64,000 nt of DNA from Novosphingobium sp. (GCF_030696665.1 NZ_JAUYRV010000032.1:1-64000); one strand, 5' to 3'; shown: positions 33,776 to 43,481, counted from the first letter of the stretch. The notes: a model not told the origin generated them from the letters alone. Made by a program: numbers and translations.

Positions 33776-35293
33776 ATGTCATTTTTTGCTGAACTCGGCC
33801 TTGCCGAACCAATCCTCCGCGCCCTCGAAGCCAAGGGCTACAACGATCCTACGCCGATCCAGCGTCAGGCGATTCCTGCGCTGCTCGAAGGCCGTGACCT
33901 GCTCGGCATCGCGCAGACCGGCACCGGCAAGACTGCTGCGTTCGCGCTGCCTTCTTTGCATCGCCTTGCCGCCAACCCGATCGATCGCAAGCCAGCCTCG
34001 TGCCGCATGCTGATCCTTTCGCCGACGCGCGAACTGGCTGCGCAGATCGCCGACAACATCGAGGGCTATGCCAAGTACCTCAACATCTCGGTTGCATGCG
34101 TGTTCGGCGGCGTCCCCGTCGGCAAGCAGGCACGCCGTCTTGTGTCCGGCGTCGACATTCTCGTCGCCACGCCCGGCCGCCTGCTTGATCTGATCGACCA
34201 GCGCGCGCTGACGCTCAGCCGCACGGAAATCTTCGTGCTCGACGAAGCCGACCAGATGATGGACCTCGGCTTTATCCATGCGCTGAAGCGCGTGGCCAAC
34301 CTGCTGCCCAAGACGCGGCAGAGCCTGTTCTTCTCGGCCACGATGCCTAAGGCGATCGAGGATCTGGGCAAGCAGTTCATCGTGAACCCGGTCCGCGTCG
34401 AAGTCGCGCCGAACTCGACCACGGCCGAGCGCGTTGAACAGTACGTCACCTTCATCAATCAGGCTGAAAAGCAGGCGCTGCTGACGCTGCGCATCCGCAC
34501 GCTGCTGGCGTCGAAGGAAATGGACCGCGCGCTGGTGTTTACCCGCACCAAGCACGGCGCTGACCGCGTGGTGCGTCACCTGTCCACCGCCGGGATCGAT
34601 GCCCGCGCCATCCACGGCAACAAGAGCCAGGCCCAGCGCACCGCTGCACTGGAAGCCTTCCGTCAGGGTTCGTGCCCGGTGCTGGTGGCCACAGACATCG
34701 CCGCGCGCGGCATCGACGTTTCGGGCGTATCGCACGTCTTCAACTTCGAACTGCCCAACGTGCCTGAACAGTACGTCCACCGCATCGGCCGCACCGCGCG
34801 TGCTGGTGCAGATGGCATTGCGATGAGCTTCTGTGCGCCTGACGAGAAGCCTTATCTCAAGGACATCGAGAAGCTGACGCGCCTCAAGATCGACACGATG
34901 GCCCTGCCGGAAAACTTCCTGGCCGAAGCCGCGAAGCTGCCCGCCCCCAGCCGCAAGCCGGCCGAAGAAGAGCGTGATGCCCGTCATGATGCCCGCGCCC
35001 AGCGCGGCAACGGTGGCCGTGGTGGAAGCGGCCAGCCCAGAGGTGAGAACCGCGGAAACCAGAACTTTGGCGGCAAGGCCCAAGGCCGTGACGGTCGCCC
35101 TCGCGACACCTCGCCGCGTCAAGAACGTCGTGATGGTGGCGTGAATGATCGCGGACCGGTGCGCAATCCCGTGCTCGACGCAACCGTCAACGGCGGTGAG
35201 CGTGACGGCAACCAGCCGCGCACGTTCCGCCCGCGCGGCGGCGGCGCTCCGGGTGTTGGCGCGCACCGCAACAAGGTGCGCCGCGCAAGCTGA
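33776..35293 (+). CDS. DEAD-box ATP-dependent RNA helicase (RhlE-like)
   Basis: AQTGTGKTAAF, VATPGRLLDL, DEADQMMDLGF, FSATMP, YVHRIGRTARAG; basic Gly/Arg-rich tail. Confidence 0.96.
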   Translation: MSFFAELGLAEPILRALEAKGYNDPTPIQRQAIPALLEGRDLLGIAQTGTGKTAAFALPSLHRLAANPIDRKPASCRMLILSPTRELAAQIADNIEGYAKYLNISVACVFGGVPVGKQARRLVSGVDILVATPGRLLDLIDQRALTLSRTEIFVLDEADQMMDLGFIHALKRVANLLPKTRQSLFFSATMPKAIEDLGKQFIVNPVRVEVAPNSTTAERVEQYVTFINQAEKQALLTLRIRTLLASKEMDRALVFTRTKHGADRVVRHLSTAGIDARAIHGNKSQAQRTAALEAFRQGSCPVLVATDIAARGIDVSGVSHVFNFELPNVPEQYVHRIGRTARAGADGIAMSFCAPDEKPYLKDIEKLTRLKIDTMALPENFLAEAAKLPAPSRKPAEEERDARHDARAQRGNGGRGGSGQPRGENRGNQNFGGKAQGRDGRPRDTSPRQERRDGGVNDRGPVRNPVLDATVNGGERDGNQPRTFRPRGGGAPGVGAHRNKVRRAS

Positions 35294-35313
35294 TTGCCCA
35301 ACACGGTAGTTCA

Positions 35314-35349
35314 AAAGCGCCATCCCGGCCTATGCCGGGGTGGCGCTTT
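35314..35349. terminator. Bidirectional intrinsic-type terminator
   Basis: AAAGCGCCATCCCGGC-ctat-GCCGGGGTGGCGCTTT between convergent genes. Confidence 0.8.
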
Positions 35350-35359
35350 GCCGTTTGGG

Positions 35360-35764
35360 CTACTTGGCCAGGTCTACCGGTGTGAACTCACCCAATCCGC
35401 ATGATCCGCGGTTCATCGGACCCGGTCCGGCATTGTTCGCAATCACCGTGATGATATCCACGTTGCAAAGCCGTGAAAGCGACGTGGCGTAGGCGAACGC
35501 CCGCTCGGCCCCCAGCCCGTTGCAGCGGCGGGGCAGGCTGTTGCGATACCAGGTATTTGCGCCTGTGCGGAAATCGATGGTCCAGTCGTCGCGCACGATG
35601 CTTTCACGGATCGACTGGATTGGCAGGCAGGTAACAGCCTTGCCGGTGATCGTTGCCTTGGGAATATCGCTGCGATGGCCGTCGTTGCCTTTGTTTTCTC
35701 CAGCGGCACAGCCCGCCAAAGCCAGTGACAAGCTTGCAATAAGGATCGGAGTCGTGCGCTTCAT
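35360..35764 (-). CDS. Lipoprotein (DUF6491-like)
   Basis: Lipobox LALAGC; FRTGANTWYRNSLPRRCNGL. Confidence 0.7.
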   Translation of the reverse strand: MKRTTPILIASLSLALAGCAAGENKGNDGHRSDIPKATITGKAVTCLPIQSIRESIVRDDWTIDFRTGANTWYRNSLPRRCNGLGAERAFAYATSLSRLCNVDIITVIANNAGPGPMNRGSCGLGEFTPVDLAK

Positions 35765-36462
35765 GCCATGCTCTCCTTGCGTTTCCGCGCGGCAGGCTTT
35801 TGCACTGCCGTTGCGGGTTTCGCCCCCTTCTCCAGAACCTTGCCCTTGAACGCGCAAAGGTCAACCAGTCCGCAGTGCCAACATTCCGGCGTGCGGGCTT
35901 TGCAGATGTAACGTCCATGCAGGATCAGCCAGTGGTGGGCACCCACGCGGAAGGGTTGGGGGACGTGTTTTTCCAGCCCCTTCTCAACGGCGAGCGGCGT
36001 CTTTCCCTTCGCAAGGCCGGTGCGATTGCCCACGCGGAAGATGTGCGTGTCGACAGCGAACGTTTCTGCCCCGAAAGCACAATTCATCACCACGTTGGCG
36101 GTCTTGCGGCCAACACCGGGCAGTTCGGTCAGCAGATCGCGGTCTGCGGGAACCTCTCCGCCGTGCTGGCGGACAAGGATTTCGGCCATTGCCATCACGT
36201 TCTTGGCCTTGGAATTGAACAGGCCGATGGTCTTGATGTGCTGCTTTAGCCCCTCTTCGCCCAGATCCAGCATGTCCTGCGGCGTCTTTACGGTGGCGAA
36301 CAGTTTGCGTGTTGCCTTGTTCACGCCAACGTCAGTCGCCTGCGCAGAGAGCGTCACCGCCACCAGCAACTGGTAGGTATTGCCGTATTCCAGCTCGGTT
36401 TCGGGCGAGGGATTGGCCTCGGCGAGACGGCGGAAGAATTCGAAAACATCCGCCTTTTTCAT
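35761..36462 (-). CDS. nth: Endonuclease III
   Basis: LSAQATDVGVNKATRKLF, LPGVGRKTANVV, C-X6-C-X2-C-X5-C cluster CKARTPECWHCGLVDLC. Confidence 0.97.
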   Translation of the reverse strand: MKKADVFEFFRRLAEANPSPETELEYGNTYQLLVAVTLSAQATDVGVNKATRKLFATVKTPQDMLDLGEEGLKQHIKTIGLFNSKAKNVMAMAEILVRQHGGEVPADRDLLTELPGVGRKTANVVMNCAFGAETFAVDTHIFRVGNRTGLAKGKTPLAVEKGLEKHVPQPFRVGAHHWLILHGRYICKARTPECWHCGLVDLCAFKGKVLEKGAKPATAVQKPAARKRKESMA

Positions 36463-36463
36463 C

Positions 36464-37192
36464 TTACAGGCCCAGCACTTCGGGCATGGTATAGCGGCCC
36501 GGCTTCTGGCCCAGCAACCATTCCGCCGCGCGCACCGCGCCTTTGGCAAAGATCGCGCGGTTTTCGGCGAGGTGCGAGAACGTCAGCCGTTCGTTGTCCG
36601 CCAGGAAATGCACCGAATGGTCACCCGCCACCGATCCACCACGCAATGATGCAAAGCCGATGGTTCCGGCCTGCCGTGTGCCGGTAATCCCGTCACGCCC
36701 GCGCACGGCTTCATCGGTGAGTGTGACGCCGCGTCCCTTGGCAGCCGCCTCGCCCAGCAGCAGTGCGGTGCCCGATGGCGCGTCCACTTTCATGCGGTGG
36801 TGCGTCTCGACAATCTCGATGTCCCAATCGTCGCCCAGCCTTTGCGCCGCTTCGCGCACCAGATGGGCGAGCAGCGTAACGCCGAGCGAGGTATTGCCAG
36901 TCTGCAGCACCGGAATGCTTACGGCAGCCGCATCGATCAGCCAGTGGTGGCGCTCTTCAAGGCCGGTGGTGCCAATCACGACAGGGATGCCCGCATGGAT
37001 CGCTGCGTCCAGATTGAACTCCAGCGCAGCGGGAGCGGAGAAATCGACCAGCACATCGCTTATCTTGGCCAGCGCGAGTGCGTCGCCGCCCTTATCGATG
37101 CCGCCGGCAAAGTCGTGCCCCGCAGCCGCTACTGCTGCCTGCAGCGCATTGCCCATTCGTCCAGCGCTGCCGATAATCCCGATTCTGGTCAT
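36464..37192 (-). CDS. dapB: 4-hydroxy-tetrahydrodipicolinate reductase
   Basis: RIGIIGSAGRMGNAL, IVETHHRMKVDAPSGTAL. Confidence 0.96.
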   Translation of the reverse strand: MTRIGIIGSAGRMGNALQAAVAAAGHDFAGGIDKGGDALALAKISDVLVDFSAPAALEFNLDAAIHAGIPVVIGTTGLEERHHWLIDAAAVSIPVLQTGNTSLGVTLLAHLVREAAQRLGDDWDIEIVETHHRMKVDAPSGTALLLGEAAAKGRGVTLTDEAVRGRDGITGTRQAGTIGFASLRGGSVAGDHSVHFLADNERLTFSHLAENRAIFAKGAVRAAEWLLGQKPGRYTMPEVLGL

Positions 37193-37227
37193 TGCTTACC
37201 CCTTGCGTGGCGTGCTTCATGGTCGGG

Positions 37228-37941
37228 ATGAGCAAGCCGCGCAATATCGTGATCCTCACCGGGGCGGGAATTTCCGCAGAATCCGGCATTGATACCTTCC
37301 GGAGTGAAGGCGGAATGTGGGAGCAACACCGGGTGGAGGACGTCGCCACGCCCGAAGCTTTCGAGCGCGATCCTGACCTCGTCCTGCGATTCTACGACAT
37401 GCGGCGTGAGGCGATCCAGACAAAACAGCCCAACGCTGCCCACGTGGCGCTGGCCCGGCTGGACCGTGAATGGCCAAAGCGCGCAGGCGGGGATGTGCTG
37501 ATCGTGACGCAGAACGTGGATGACCTGCACGAGAGAGGCGGCGCGCTCAACGTTTTGCACATGCATGGTGAACACCTCAACGCGTGGTGCACCGCCTGCG
37601 ATACGCGCCACCGCTGGACCGGGCAGATGATCCATCGTCCCCCGTGCCCGGCGTGTGGATCGCCCGCCTTGCGCCCCGATGTCGTGTGGTTCGGCGAAGT
37701 GCCCTATCGCATGGAGGAAATTTACGCGGCGGTTTCCGCTGCTGACCTGTTCGTCTCGATCGGTACGTCTGGCGCGGTCTATCCGGCCGCAGGTCTTGTT
37801 CGCACAGCGCGCGATCTGGGAGCGCAGACGCTCGAACTTAATCTCGAGCGGTCAAAAGGGTCCGCATGGTTTCACGAAACCCGCCTTGGCCCGGCGTCGC
37901 AGATCGTGCCAGAATGGGTCGACGAAGTGCTTTCTTCATGA
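37228..37941 (+). CDS. cobB: NAD-dependent protein deacylase (sirtuin)
   Basis: VILTGAGISAESGIDTFR, TQNVDDLHERGG, HGEHLNAWC, RPDVVWFGE. Confidence 0.93.
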   Translation: MSKPRNIVILTGAGISAESGIDTFRSEGGMWEQHRVEDVATPEAFERDPDLVLRFYDMRREAIQTKQPNAAHVALARLDREWPKRAGGDVLIVTQNVDDLHERGGALNVLHMHGEHLNAWCTACDTRHRWTGQMIHRPPCPACGSPALRPDVVWFGEVPYRMEEIYAAVSAADLFVSIGTSGAVYPAAGLVRTARDLGAQTLELNLERSKGSAWFHETRLGPASQIVPEWVDEVLSS

Positions 37942-38012
37942 AGTGCTGCCGGGCTGAATAAGGTTGATCGCCGCCCTACCGGCCAGCCGCGAATCATGCT
38001 ATCTACATCGGT

Positions 38013-38420
38013 GTGAACAACGCGATCCCCCACCTCGTCCCGATTTCCGTCGATCCCGCCGACATTGATTTCATGGGGCACGTCAACAACGCGTCCTACC
38101 TGAAGTGGGTGCAGGACGCGGTTATCGACCACTGGCGCGCAATTGCTCCTGCCGATGCGGTGGCGGCACACCTGTGGGTCGCGCTGAAACACGAGATCAC
38201 CTACCGCCGCCCGACCTTTCTGGACGACGCGGTGATTGCCCACGTGATCCTCGAAAAAGTGCAGGGCGCGCGCGCATTCTACGAAACGATCATCAAGCGC
38301 GGCGAAGACGTGCTGGCCGAAGTCAAATCGAGCTGGTGCTGCCTTGATGCCGAAACGCTCCGCCCGGCGCGGTTGGCGCGCGATCTGGTAGAGAAGTTCC
38401 TGCCTTCGTCAGCAGACTGA
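38013..38420 (+). CDS. Acyl-CoA thioesterase (4HBT family), GTG start
   Basis: DIDFMGHVNNASYLKWVQDAV hot-dog motif. Confidence 0.88.
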   Translation: MNNAIPHLVPISVDPADIDFMGHVNNASYLKWVQDAVIDHWRAIAPADAVAAHLWVALKHEITYRRPTFLDDAVIAHVILEKVQGARAFYETIIKRGEDVLAEVKSSWCCLDAETLRPARLARDLVEKFLPSSAD

Positions 38421-38477
38421 ACCGTCCGGCAGACGCAATACACCAATCGTTGACCTTGCGCGGATAGTTCTGCGCAA

Positions 38478-38795
38478 ATGATTGATTCGCTTGCCGCACT
38501 CCTGACGCCCGAAAAAATCATGATGGCGCTCGTCATCATGAACGCTATCGCCTTCGCGTCATTCGGCATCGACAAGTGGAAAGCCCGCAACGCGCGCTGG
38601 CGCATCAGCGAGGGAACCTTGCTTCAGCTCGCCCTACTTGGCGGGACGCCAGGGGCCTATCTTGGCCGCCGCGTGTTTCGCCACAAGACCCGCAAGCAGC
38701 CTTTTGTGCGCAATCTGCACACCATTGCGTTCCTGCAGGTCATGGGGATCGTGGGCTGGAACGCTTGGGATCTGGCCAACCAGTTCTGGAAGTAA
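38478..38795 (+). CDS. DUF1294 family membrane protein
   Basis: FASFGIDKWKARNARWRISEGTLLQLALLGGTPGAYLGRRVFRHKTRKQPF. Confidence 0.9.
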   Translation: MIDSLAALLTPEKIMMALVIMNAIAFASFGIDKWKARNARWRISEGTLLQLALLGGTPGAYLGRRVFRHKTRKQPFVRNLHTIAFLQVMGIVGWNAWDLANQFWK

Positions 38796-38798
38796 CGG

Positions 38799-38981
38799 TC
38801 AGCGCAACTTGGCAATGCTCAAGCTGTCGTTCTTGGCGCGCAGCTTCACCGATTCCTCACTGCGGGTAAGCGCCTTCGCGATGGCTTTGAGGGCCATGCC
38901 TTTCTTTGCCAGCGTATGCAGCTTCTGGATTTCATCGGCAGTCCATGCCTGCTTGTGGCGTTCAAAGCGTTCGGCGGCCAT
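38799..38981 (-). CDS. Small SANT/Myb-like helix-turn-helix protein
   Basis: 60 aa: AWTADEIQKLHTLAKKGMALKAIAKALTRSEESVKLRA. Confidence 0.7.
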   Translation of the reverse strand: MAAERFERHKQAWTADEIQKLHTLAKKGMALKAIAKALTRSEESVKLRAKNDSLSIAKLR

Positions 38982-38992
38982 CGGTCTTCTCC

Positions 38993-39727
38993 CTAGCCGC
39001 GCGTCGCGGTGACAATGTAGTTGAGCGCAAGGTCGTCCGACAGGTGCAAGCCTCGCGATACGCTCCACGCAATGCCCAGCGGATTGCCCATCTTCAGCCC
39101 TGCTGAATCAAGCAGGTCATGCAGCTCCACCGGCGTAATGAAATCGTCCCAGTGGTGCGTACCCTTTGGCACCATGCCAAGGCCTTCGGCCCCTTCCACC
39201 AGCAGCAGGCGTGACCGCGTGGTGCGGTTGGGGGTGGAGAGGATCATCAGCCCGCCGGGTGCCAGTGCAGCTTCCAGTGCTCCAACGAACGCCGGCTTGT
39301 CGGCCACATGCTCGATCACTTCCATCGATGTGACCAGATCATATCCGGCAAGGCCCAGCTGGCCCACGTCACCGCAGCGGTAATCGATAGAAAGACCTGA
39401 CCCTTGGGCATGAACACGCGCGGCGGCGATGTTCTCCTCTGCCGCATCAACCCCGGTTACCTCCGCGCCAAGCCGGGCCAGCGGCTCGCACAGCAGCCCT
39501 GCTCCACAACCCACGTCAAGCGCCTTGCGCCCTGCCAATGGCTTTACCCCGCGCGAATCGCTGCCGAAGTGCGCGTCAATCGCATCGCGGATGAAGCCAA
39601 GCCGCACCGGGTTCAGCTTGTGCAGCATGGCTGACGAACCCTTGGGATTCCACCAGTCCGCCGCCAGCTTGCCGAAGTGGGCGGCTTCATCTGGCCGAAT
39701 GGTATGCGCAGAGGTTGCATTGCTCAT
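38993..39727 (-). CDS. ubiG: Ubiquinone biosynthesis O-methyltransferase
   Basis: WWNPKGSSAMLHKLNPVRLGFI, LDVGCGAGLLCEPLARLGAEVTGVD. Confidence 0.96.
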   Translation of the reverse strand: MSNATSAHTIRPDEAAHFGKLAADWWNPKGSSAMLHKLNPVRLGFIRDAIDAHFGSDSRGVKPLAGRKALDVGCGAGLLCEPLARLGAEVTGVDAAEENIAAARVHAQGSGLSIDYRCGDVGQLGLAGYDLVTSMEVIEHVADKPAFVGALEAALAPGGLMILSTPNRTTRSRLLLVEGAEGLGMVPKGTHHWDDFITPVELHDLLDSAGLKMGNPLGIAWSVSRGLHLSDDLALNYIVTATRG

Positions 39728-39811
39728 AACCCGTCCCTAAAGCGCCCGCGCCGCATGGTCCACTGGCCTTGCGGGAAAGATTCTTTCGTAGACCAAGCTG
39801 GGAGCAATACC

Positions 39812-41068
39812 TTGGCCCGCATCGTGATGAAATTCGGCGGCACCTCGATGGCCGGAACCGAGCGCATCCGCCGCGTGGCGCGCATTGTGCAGCGCCAGCA
39901 GGCAGCGGGGCACGAAGTTGCGGTGGTCGTATCGGCGATGGCCGGGGAAACCGACCGCCTCGTCAACTTCTGCCGCGAAGCCAATCCGCTTTACGATCCT
40001 GCTGAGTACGACGTGGTCGTGGCGAGTGGCGAGCAAGTAACCTCGGGCCTTTTGGCCATGCATCTGCAGGCCTTGGGCTGCAAGGCGCGCTCGTGGCTTG
40101 GCTGGCAAGTGCCGATCAAGACCGATGACGCCCACGCCAAGGCGCGCATTGAGGATATCGACGCCGATGCGCTGATGGCCAGCATGGCTTCGGGCGAGAT
40201 TGCGGTGATCCCCGGTTTTCAGGGCGTTGCCCCCACCGGGCGCGTAACCACGCTGGGCCGTGGCGGGTCCGATACTTCGGCGGTGGCCGTGGCAGCGGCG
40301 GTGAAGGCTGATCGCTGCGACATCTACACCGATGTCGACGGCGTCTATACCACCGACCCGCGCATCGTCGCCAAGGCGCGCAAGCTGAAGAACGTGACTT
40401 ACGAGGAAATGCTCGAACTGGCTTCGGTCGGCTCGAAAGTGTTGCAAACCCGCTCGGTCAGCCTTGCCATGAAGGAACGTGTGCGGGTGCAGGTGCTGTC
40501 CTCGTTCATCGACGACGATGCGCCTGCCGCCGATACGATTCCCGGTACTATGATCGTTTCCGACGAGGAACTTGAAGGACTTGATATGGAACGCCAGCTG
40601 ATCACCGGCATCGCTGCCGACAAGAACGAAGCCAAGATCACCCTGACGCGCATCGCTGATCGTCCCGGCGCGGTCGCCGCGATCTTCGGGCCACTGGCTG
40701 CTGCCAACATCAACGTCGACATGATTATCCAGAATATCGCCAAGGATCGTGGCGAAACCGACGTGACGTTCACCGTGCCCATCTCAGACCTCGCTCGCAC
40801 ACAAGCGCTGCTGGAAGAGCGCAAGGACACCATCGGTTATTACCGGATGCTGGCCAACAGCAAGGTTGCAAAGATCACCGTCGTCGGCGTCGGCATGCGC
40901 AGCCATGCTGGCGTTGCCGCCACGATGTTCCGTGCGCTGGCCGATCGCGGCATCAACATTCAGGCGATCACCACCAGCGAGATCAAGGTTTCGGTGCTGA
41001 TCGATGAGGACGAAACCGAGCTGGCCGTCCGCGTGCTGCATACTGCTTATGAGATGGATGGCGAGTAA
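39812..41068 (+). CDS. lysC: Aspartate kinase (TTG start proposed)
   Basis: IVMKFGGTSMAGTERI, LGRGGSDTSAVA, YTDVDGVYTTDPR, tandem ACT domains. Confidence 0.97.
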   Translation: MARIVMKFGGTSMAGTERIRRVARIVQRQQAAGHEVAVVVSAMAGETDRLVNFCREANPLYDPAEYDVVVASGEQVTSGLLAMHLQALGCKARSWLGWQVPIKTDDAHAKARIEDIDADALMASMASGEIAVIPGFQGVAPTGRVTTLGRGGSDTSAVAVAAAVKADRCDIYTDVDGVYTTDPRIVAKARKLKNVTYEEMLELASVGSKVLQTRSVSLAMKERVRVQVLSSFIDDDAPAADTIPGTMIVSDEELEGLDMERQLITGIAADKNEAKITLTRIADRPGAVAAIFGPLAAANINVDMIIQNIAKDRGETDVTFTVPISDLARTQALLEERKDTIGYYRMLANSKVAKITVVGVGMRSHAGVAATMFRALADRGINIQAITTSEIKVSVLIDEDETELAVRVLHTAYEMDGE

Positions 41069-41093
41069 GCCTCTTCCAAGCGGAAAGTGAAGG

Positions 41094-41120
41094 AAACCCC
41101 GGCTGAACGGCCGGGGTTTT
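41094..41120 (+). terminator. Intrinsic terminator downstream of lysC
   Basis: AAACCCCGGC-tgaacg-GCCGGGGTTTT. Confidence 0.88.
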
Positions 41121-41136
41121 CGCGTTCAGGGCGCCA

Positions 41137-42729
41137 CTACTCCGGCTTCAGCGTGAACGCCGCAATCTGGCGGACAGGCAGATTGGGCCGGGCTTCGGCA
41201 TACCAGACGAACCAGTGCGCTTCGAGGCGTGCAGGGTCTCCACCGTTCGCCGCAACGGCCTTGCGCATGCTGTCTTCGACCCTTGCTGGGGAATAGCCGC
41301 GCACATCGGCGGTGACGGCGAGGACCGGACAGGAATCGTTCCCGGCTATCCGGGCCGCAACCAGTGCGCGCGGCGCAAAGTCTGGCGCGTAGCGGCCTTG
41401 GATCAGCGGGAATGCAATGAAGCGATGGCGCGCCTGCGGATCGTAGTAACCAAACCGCTCTTGCAACAGCACGCGAACGCCTTCGCCGGTGGCCAACTCG
41501 ATCCGCCCCGCTGAGGGCGCATCGCGCAGTACCGGAATCACAGCGCTCCGGCAGCCGGGGAGAGTGGCGAGATGCCGAGCAAGGCCGCGAAAATCGGCCC
41601 GGCTTGGCAAAGGTGTCAGGCCCTGCCAGCTCAACAGCCACGCGGCGGAAAGTGCGACGGCGGCCAACAGCCCGGCGGACACCAAGCGCGGAAAATCGCG
41701 CAGGGCGCGGTCCAGCAGCCCGACTAGCCCACACCAGCCAAGCACCAGCCCGACTTGCGGCCCGCGATAGTTGAGACTCGGCACGATCAGCGTGACGGCA
41801 ACACCCGCCAGCGTCACCATCAGCGGCCCCGCCAATAGCGCAGCATCGTGCAGCAGGGTCCGTCTATCCGAAGCGTTGGTTGCACCGCGGCGCAGCGCGT
41901 ATGCGATGGCCGCGCCCGCAACCAACAGTGCAGGCCCCAGCAACAGAGGTAAACCGGCAGACCGCAACCCGATCATCACATGGTTGCGCAGGAAACCCGG
42001 TTGAGGATCGAACAGCAGGCCGGACGATTCAAAATCGTGGAACAGCAGAACCTGCGCCAGATAGGCCGCCCCGGCCATCGCAACACCAGCCAGCGCGGCG
42101 AATGCGACCTTCCAGCGATCAGGCCGGATCAGCGCCAGCGCGAGGCACAGCCACGATGCTGCATAGAGCGCAAACAGGTGCATGGCGGCAGCAATCGTGG
42201 CCGACAGGAAGAACAGCAGCGGCCAGCCGCCCCATTCTTTCCGCTCAGGCGCTTGCGCAACCAGCCGCGAAGAGGCGAACGCCGCAAGCGCCAGCATCAG
42301 CGCAACCACGGCATAGGACCGCACCTCGCCCGCATGCTCGGTCCAGAAGCGGCTGGACACCAGCAGCATGACGACGAACAGGCGCGGCAGCAGCGCGGTT
42401 CCTTTGCGCGGGAGCAGGACGAGTGCAGCCAGCAATCCGAGCGAGCATAACGCAGGCAGCAAGCGCGCCGCCACTTCGCCAAAGCCGAACAGGTGCGTCC
42501 AGCCCCACAGCAGCGCATAAAACGTGGGCGGATGTGTGTCCCAAGCAGCCGTCGCCAGCATCGTACCGAACTCCGGCATCCGCGCGAGGTTCATCGAGAA
42601 CAGTTCGTCCTGCCAGAAGCTGTTGATCGCAAGGCTTGCCCAAAGCCGCCACAGCGCAAGGGCGATAACGAACAGCGCAACGGCGCAAGCCACGCGAGGG
42701 ATCAGGCGCTGCAGTTGCATCTTGTCCAC
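41137..42729 (-). CDS. Glycosyltransferase family 39-like integral membrane protein
   Basis: FWQDELFSMNLARMPEFGTMLATAAWDTHPPTFYALLWGW; multiple TM segments. Confidence 0.8.
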   Translation of the reverse strand: MDKMQLQRLIPRVACAVALFVIALALWRLWASLAINSFWQDELFSMNLARMPEFGTMLATAAWDTHPPTFYALLWGWTHLFGFGEVAARLLPALCSLGLLAALVLLPRKGTALLPRLFVVMLLVSSRFWTEHAGEVRSYAVVALMLALAAFASSRLVAQAPERKEWGGWPLLFFLSATIAAAMHLFALYAASWLCLALALIRPDRWKVAFAALAGVAMAGAAYLAQVLLFHDFESSGLLFDPQPGFLRNHVMIGLRSAGLPLLLGPALLVAGAAIAYALRRGATNASDRRTLLHDAALLAGPLMVTLAGVAVTLIVPSLNYRGPQVGLVLGWCGLVGLLDRALRDFPRLVSAGLLAAVALSAAWLLSWQGLTPLPSRADFRGLARHLATLPGCRSAVIPVLRDAPSAGRIELATGEGVRVLLQERFGYYDPQARHRFIAFPLIQGRYAPDFAPRALVAARIAGNDSCPVLAVTADVRGYSPARVEDSMRKAVAANGGDPARLEAHWFVWYAEARPNLPVRQIAAFTLKPE

Positions 42730-42751
42730 GCGGCCCCTCGGCTTGCTCCGC

Positions 42752-43447
42752 TCACCGTATGAGCAAGCCCCAGCCCGAAAGCAATTGCTCGGCCTGTTCG
42801 CGCGAGATTACCGCGCCGCGAAAGACGCGGGCGTCTTCGAGTTGCAGCCCGCCCAGATCGGCCCCACGCAAGTCCGCGCCCATGAACTGCGCGCCGTCCA
42901 GATTGGCTTCACGCAAGCTGCAGCCTTCCAGCACCGCCCCGCGAAAATCACATTTGGTGAGGTCTGCCTGCGCCAGATCAAGCCGTTTCAGCACTTCCTT
43001 GCGGAAGGACAGGCCGGGCAGCCGCGCGCCGACGAGCAGTACTTCCTCAAACGCAAAGCCCATGCCCTTCGCCAGATGGAAGTCGGCCCCGGTCAGCCGG
43101 GTTGACGTGAAACGGGTCGATGCAATGTTGGCGCGCCGAAACGCTGCATTGTTGAAATCACAGGCAGAAATCTGCGCCTCACCAAGGTCGGCCCCGGTGA
43201 AGTTGGCAAACGGACCCTTGCATCCGCGCCATTGGGTGCCCCCGAGCTTCGTCCCGGTGAGGTCCGCGTGGCGCAAAGCACATCGTTCGAACGTCCAGCC
43301 CGACAGATCGAGCTTGGACAGATCAACCTCACCCACGTCGCAATCGATCAGGTGGTGAACGCCGTGGCTCGCCATATCGGCAATGTCCGGGCGGCCAAGC
43401 GTCTGGCCGGTCAGCGTGCGGGCAGGAGAAACTTCGTTCATGGCCAT
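42752..43447 (-). CDS. Pentapeptide-repeat protein, Qnr-like architecture
   Basis: Repeated A(D/N)LXX-type pentapeptides, C-terminal ISREQAEQLLSGWGLLIR capping segment. Confidence 0.85.
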   Translation of the reverse strand: MAMNEVSPARTLTGQTLGRPDIADMASHGVHHLIDCDVGEVDLSKLDLSGWTFERCALRHADLTGTKLGGTQWRGCKGPFANFTGADLGEAQISACDFNNAAFRRANIASTRFTSTRLTGADFHLAKGMGFAFEEVLLVGARLPGLSFRKEVLKRLDLAQADLTKCDFRGAVLEGCSLREANLDGAQFMGADLRGADLGGLQLEDARVFRGAVISREQAEQLLSGWGLLIR

Positions 43448-43481
43448 GCCCTAGGGCAACCACACCGCCAACCAAAGCGAA

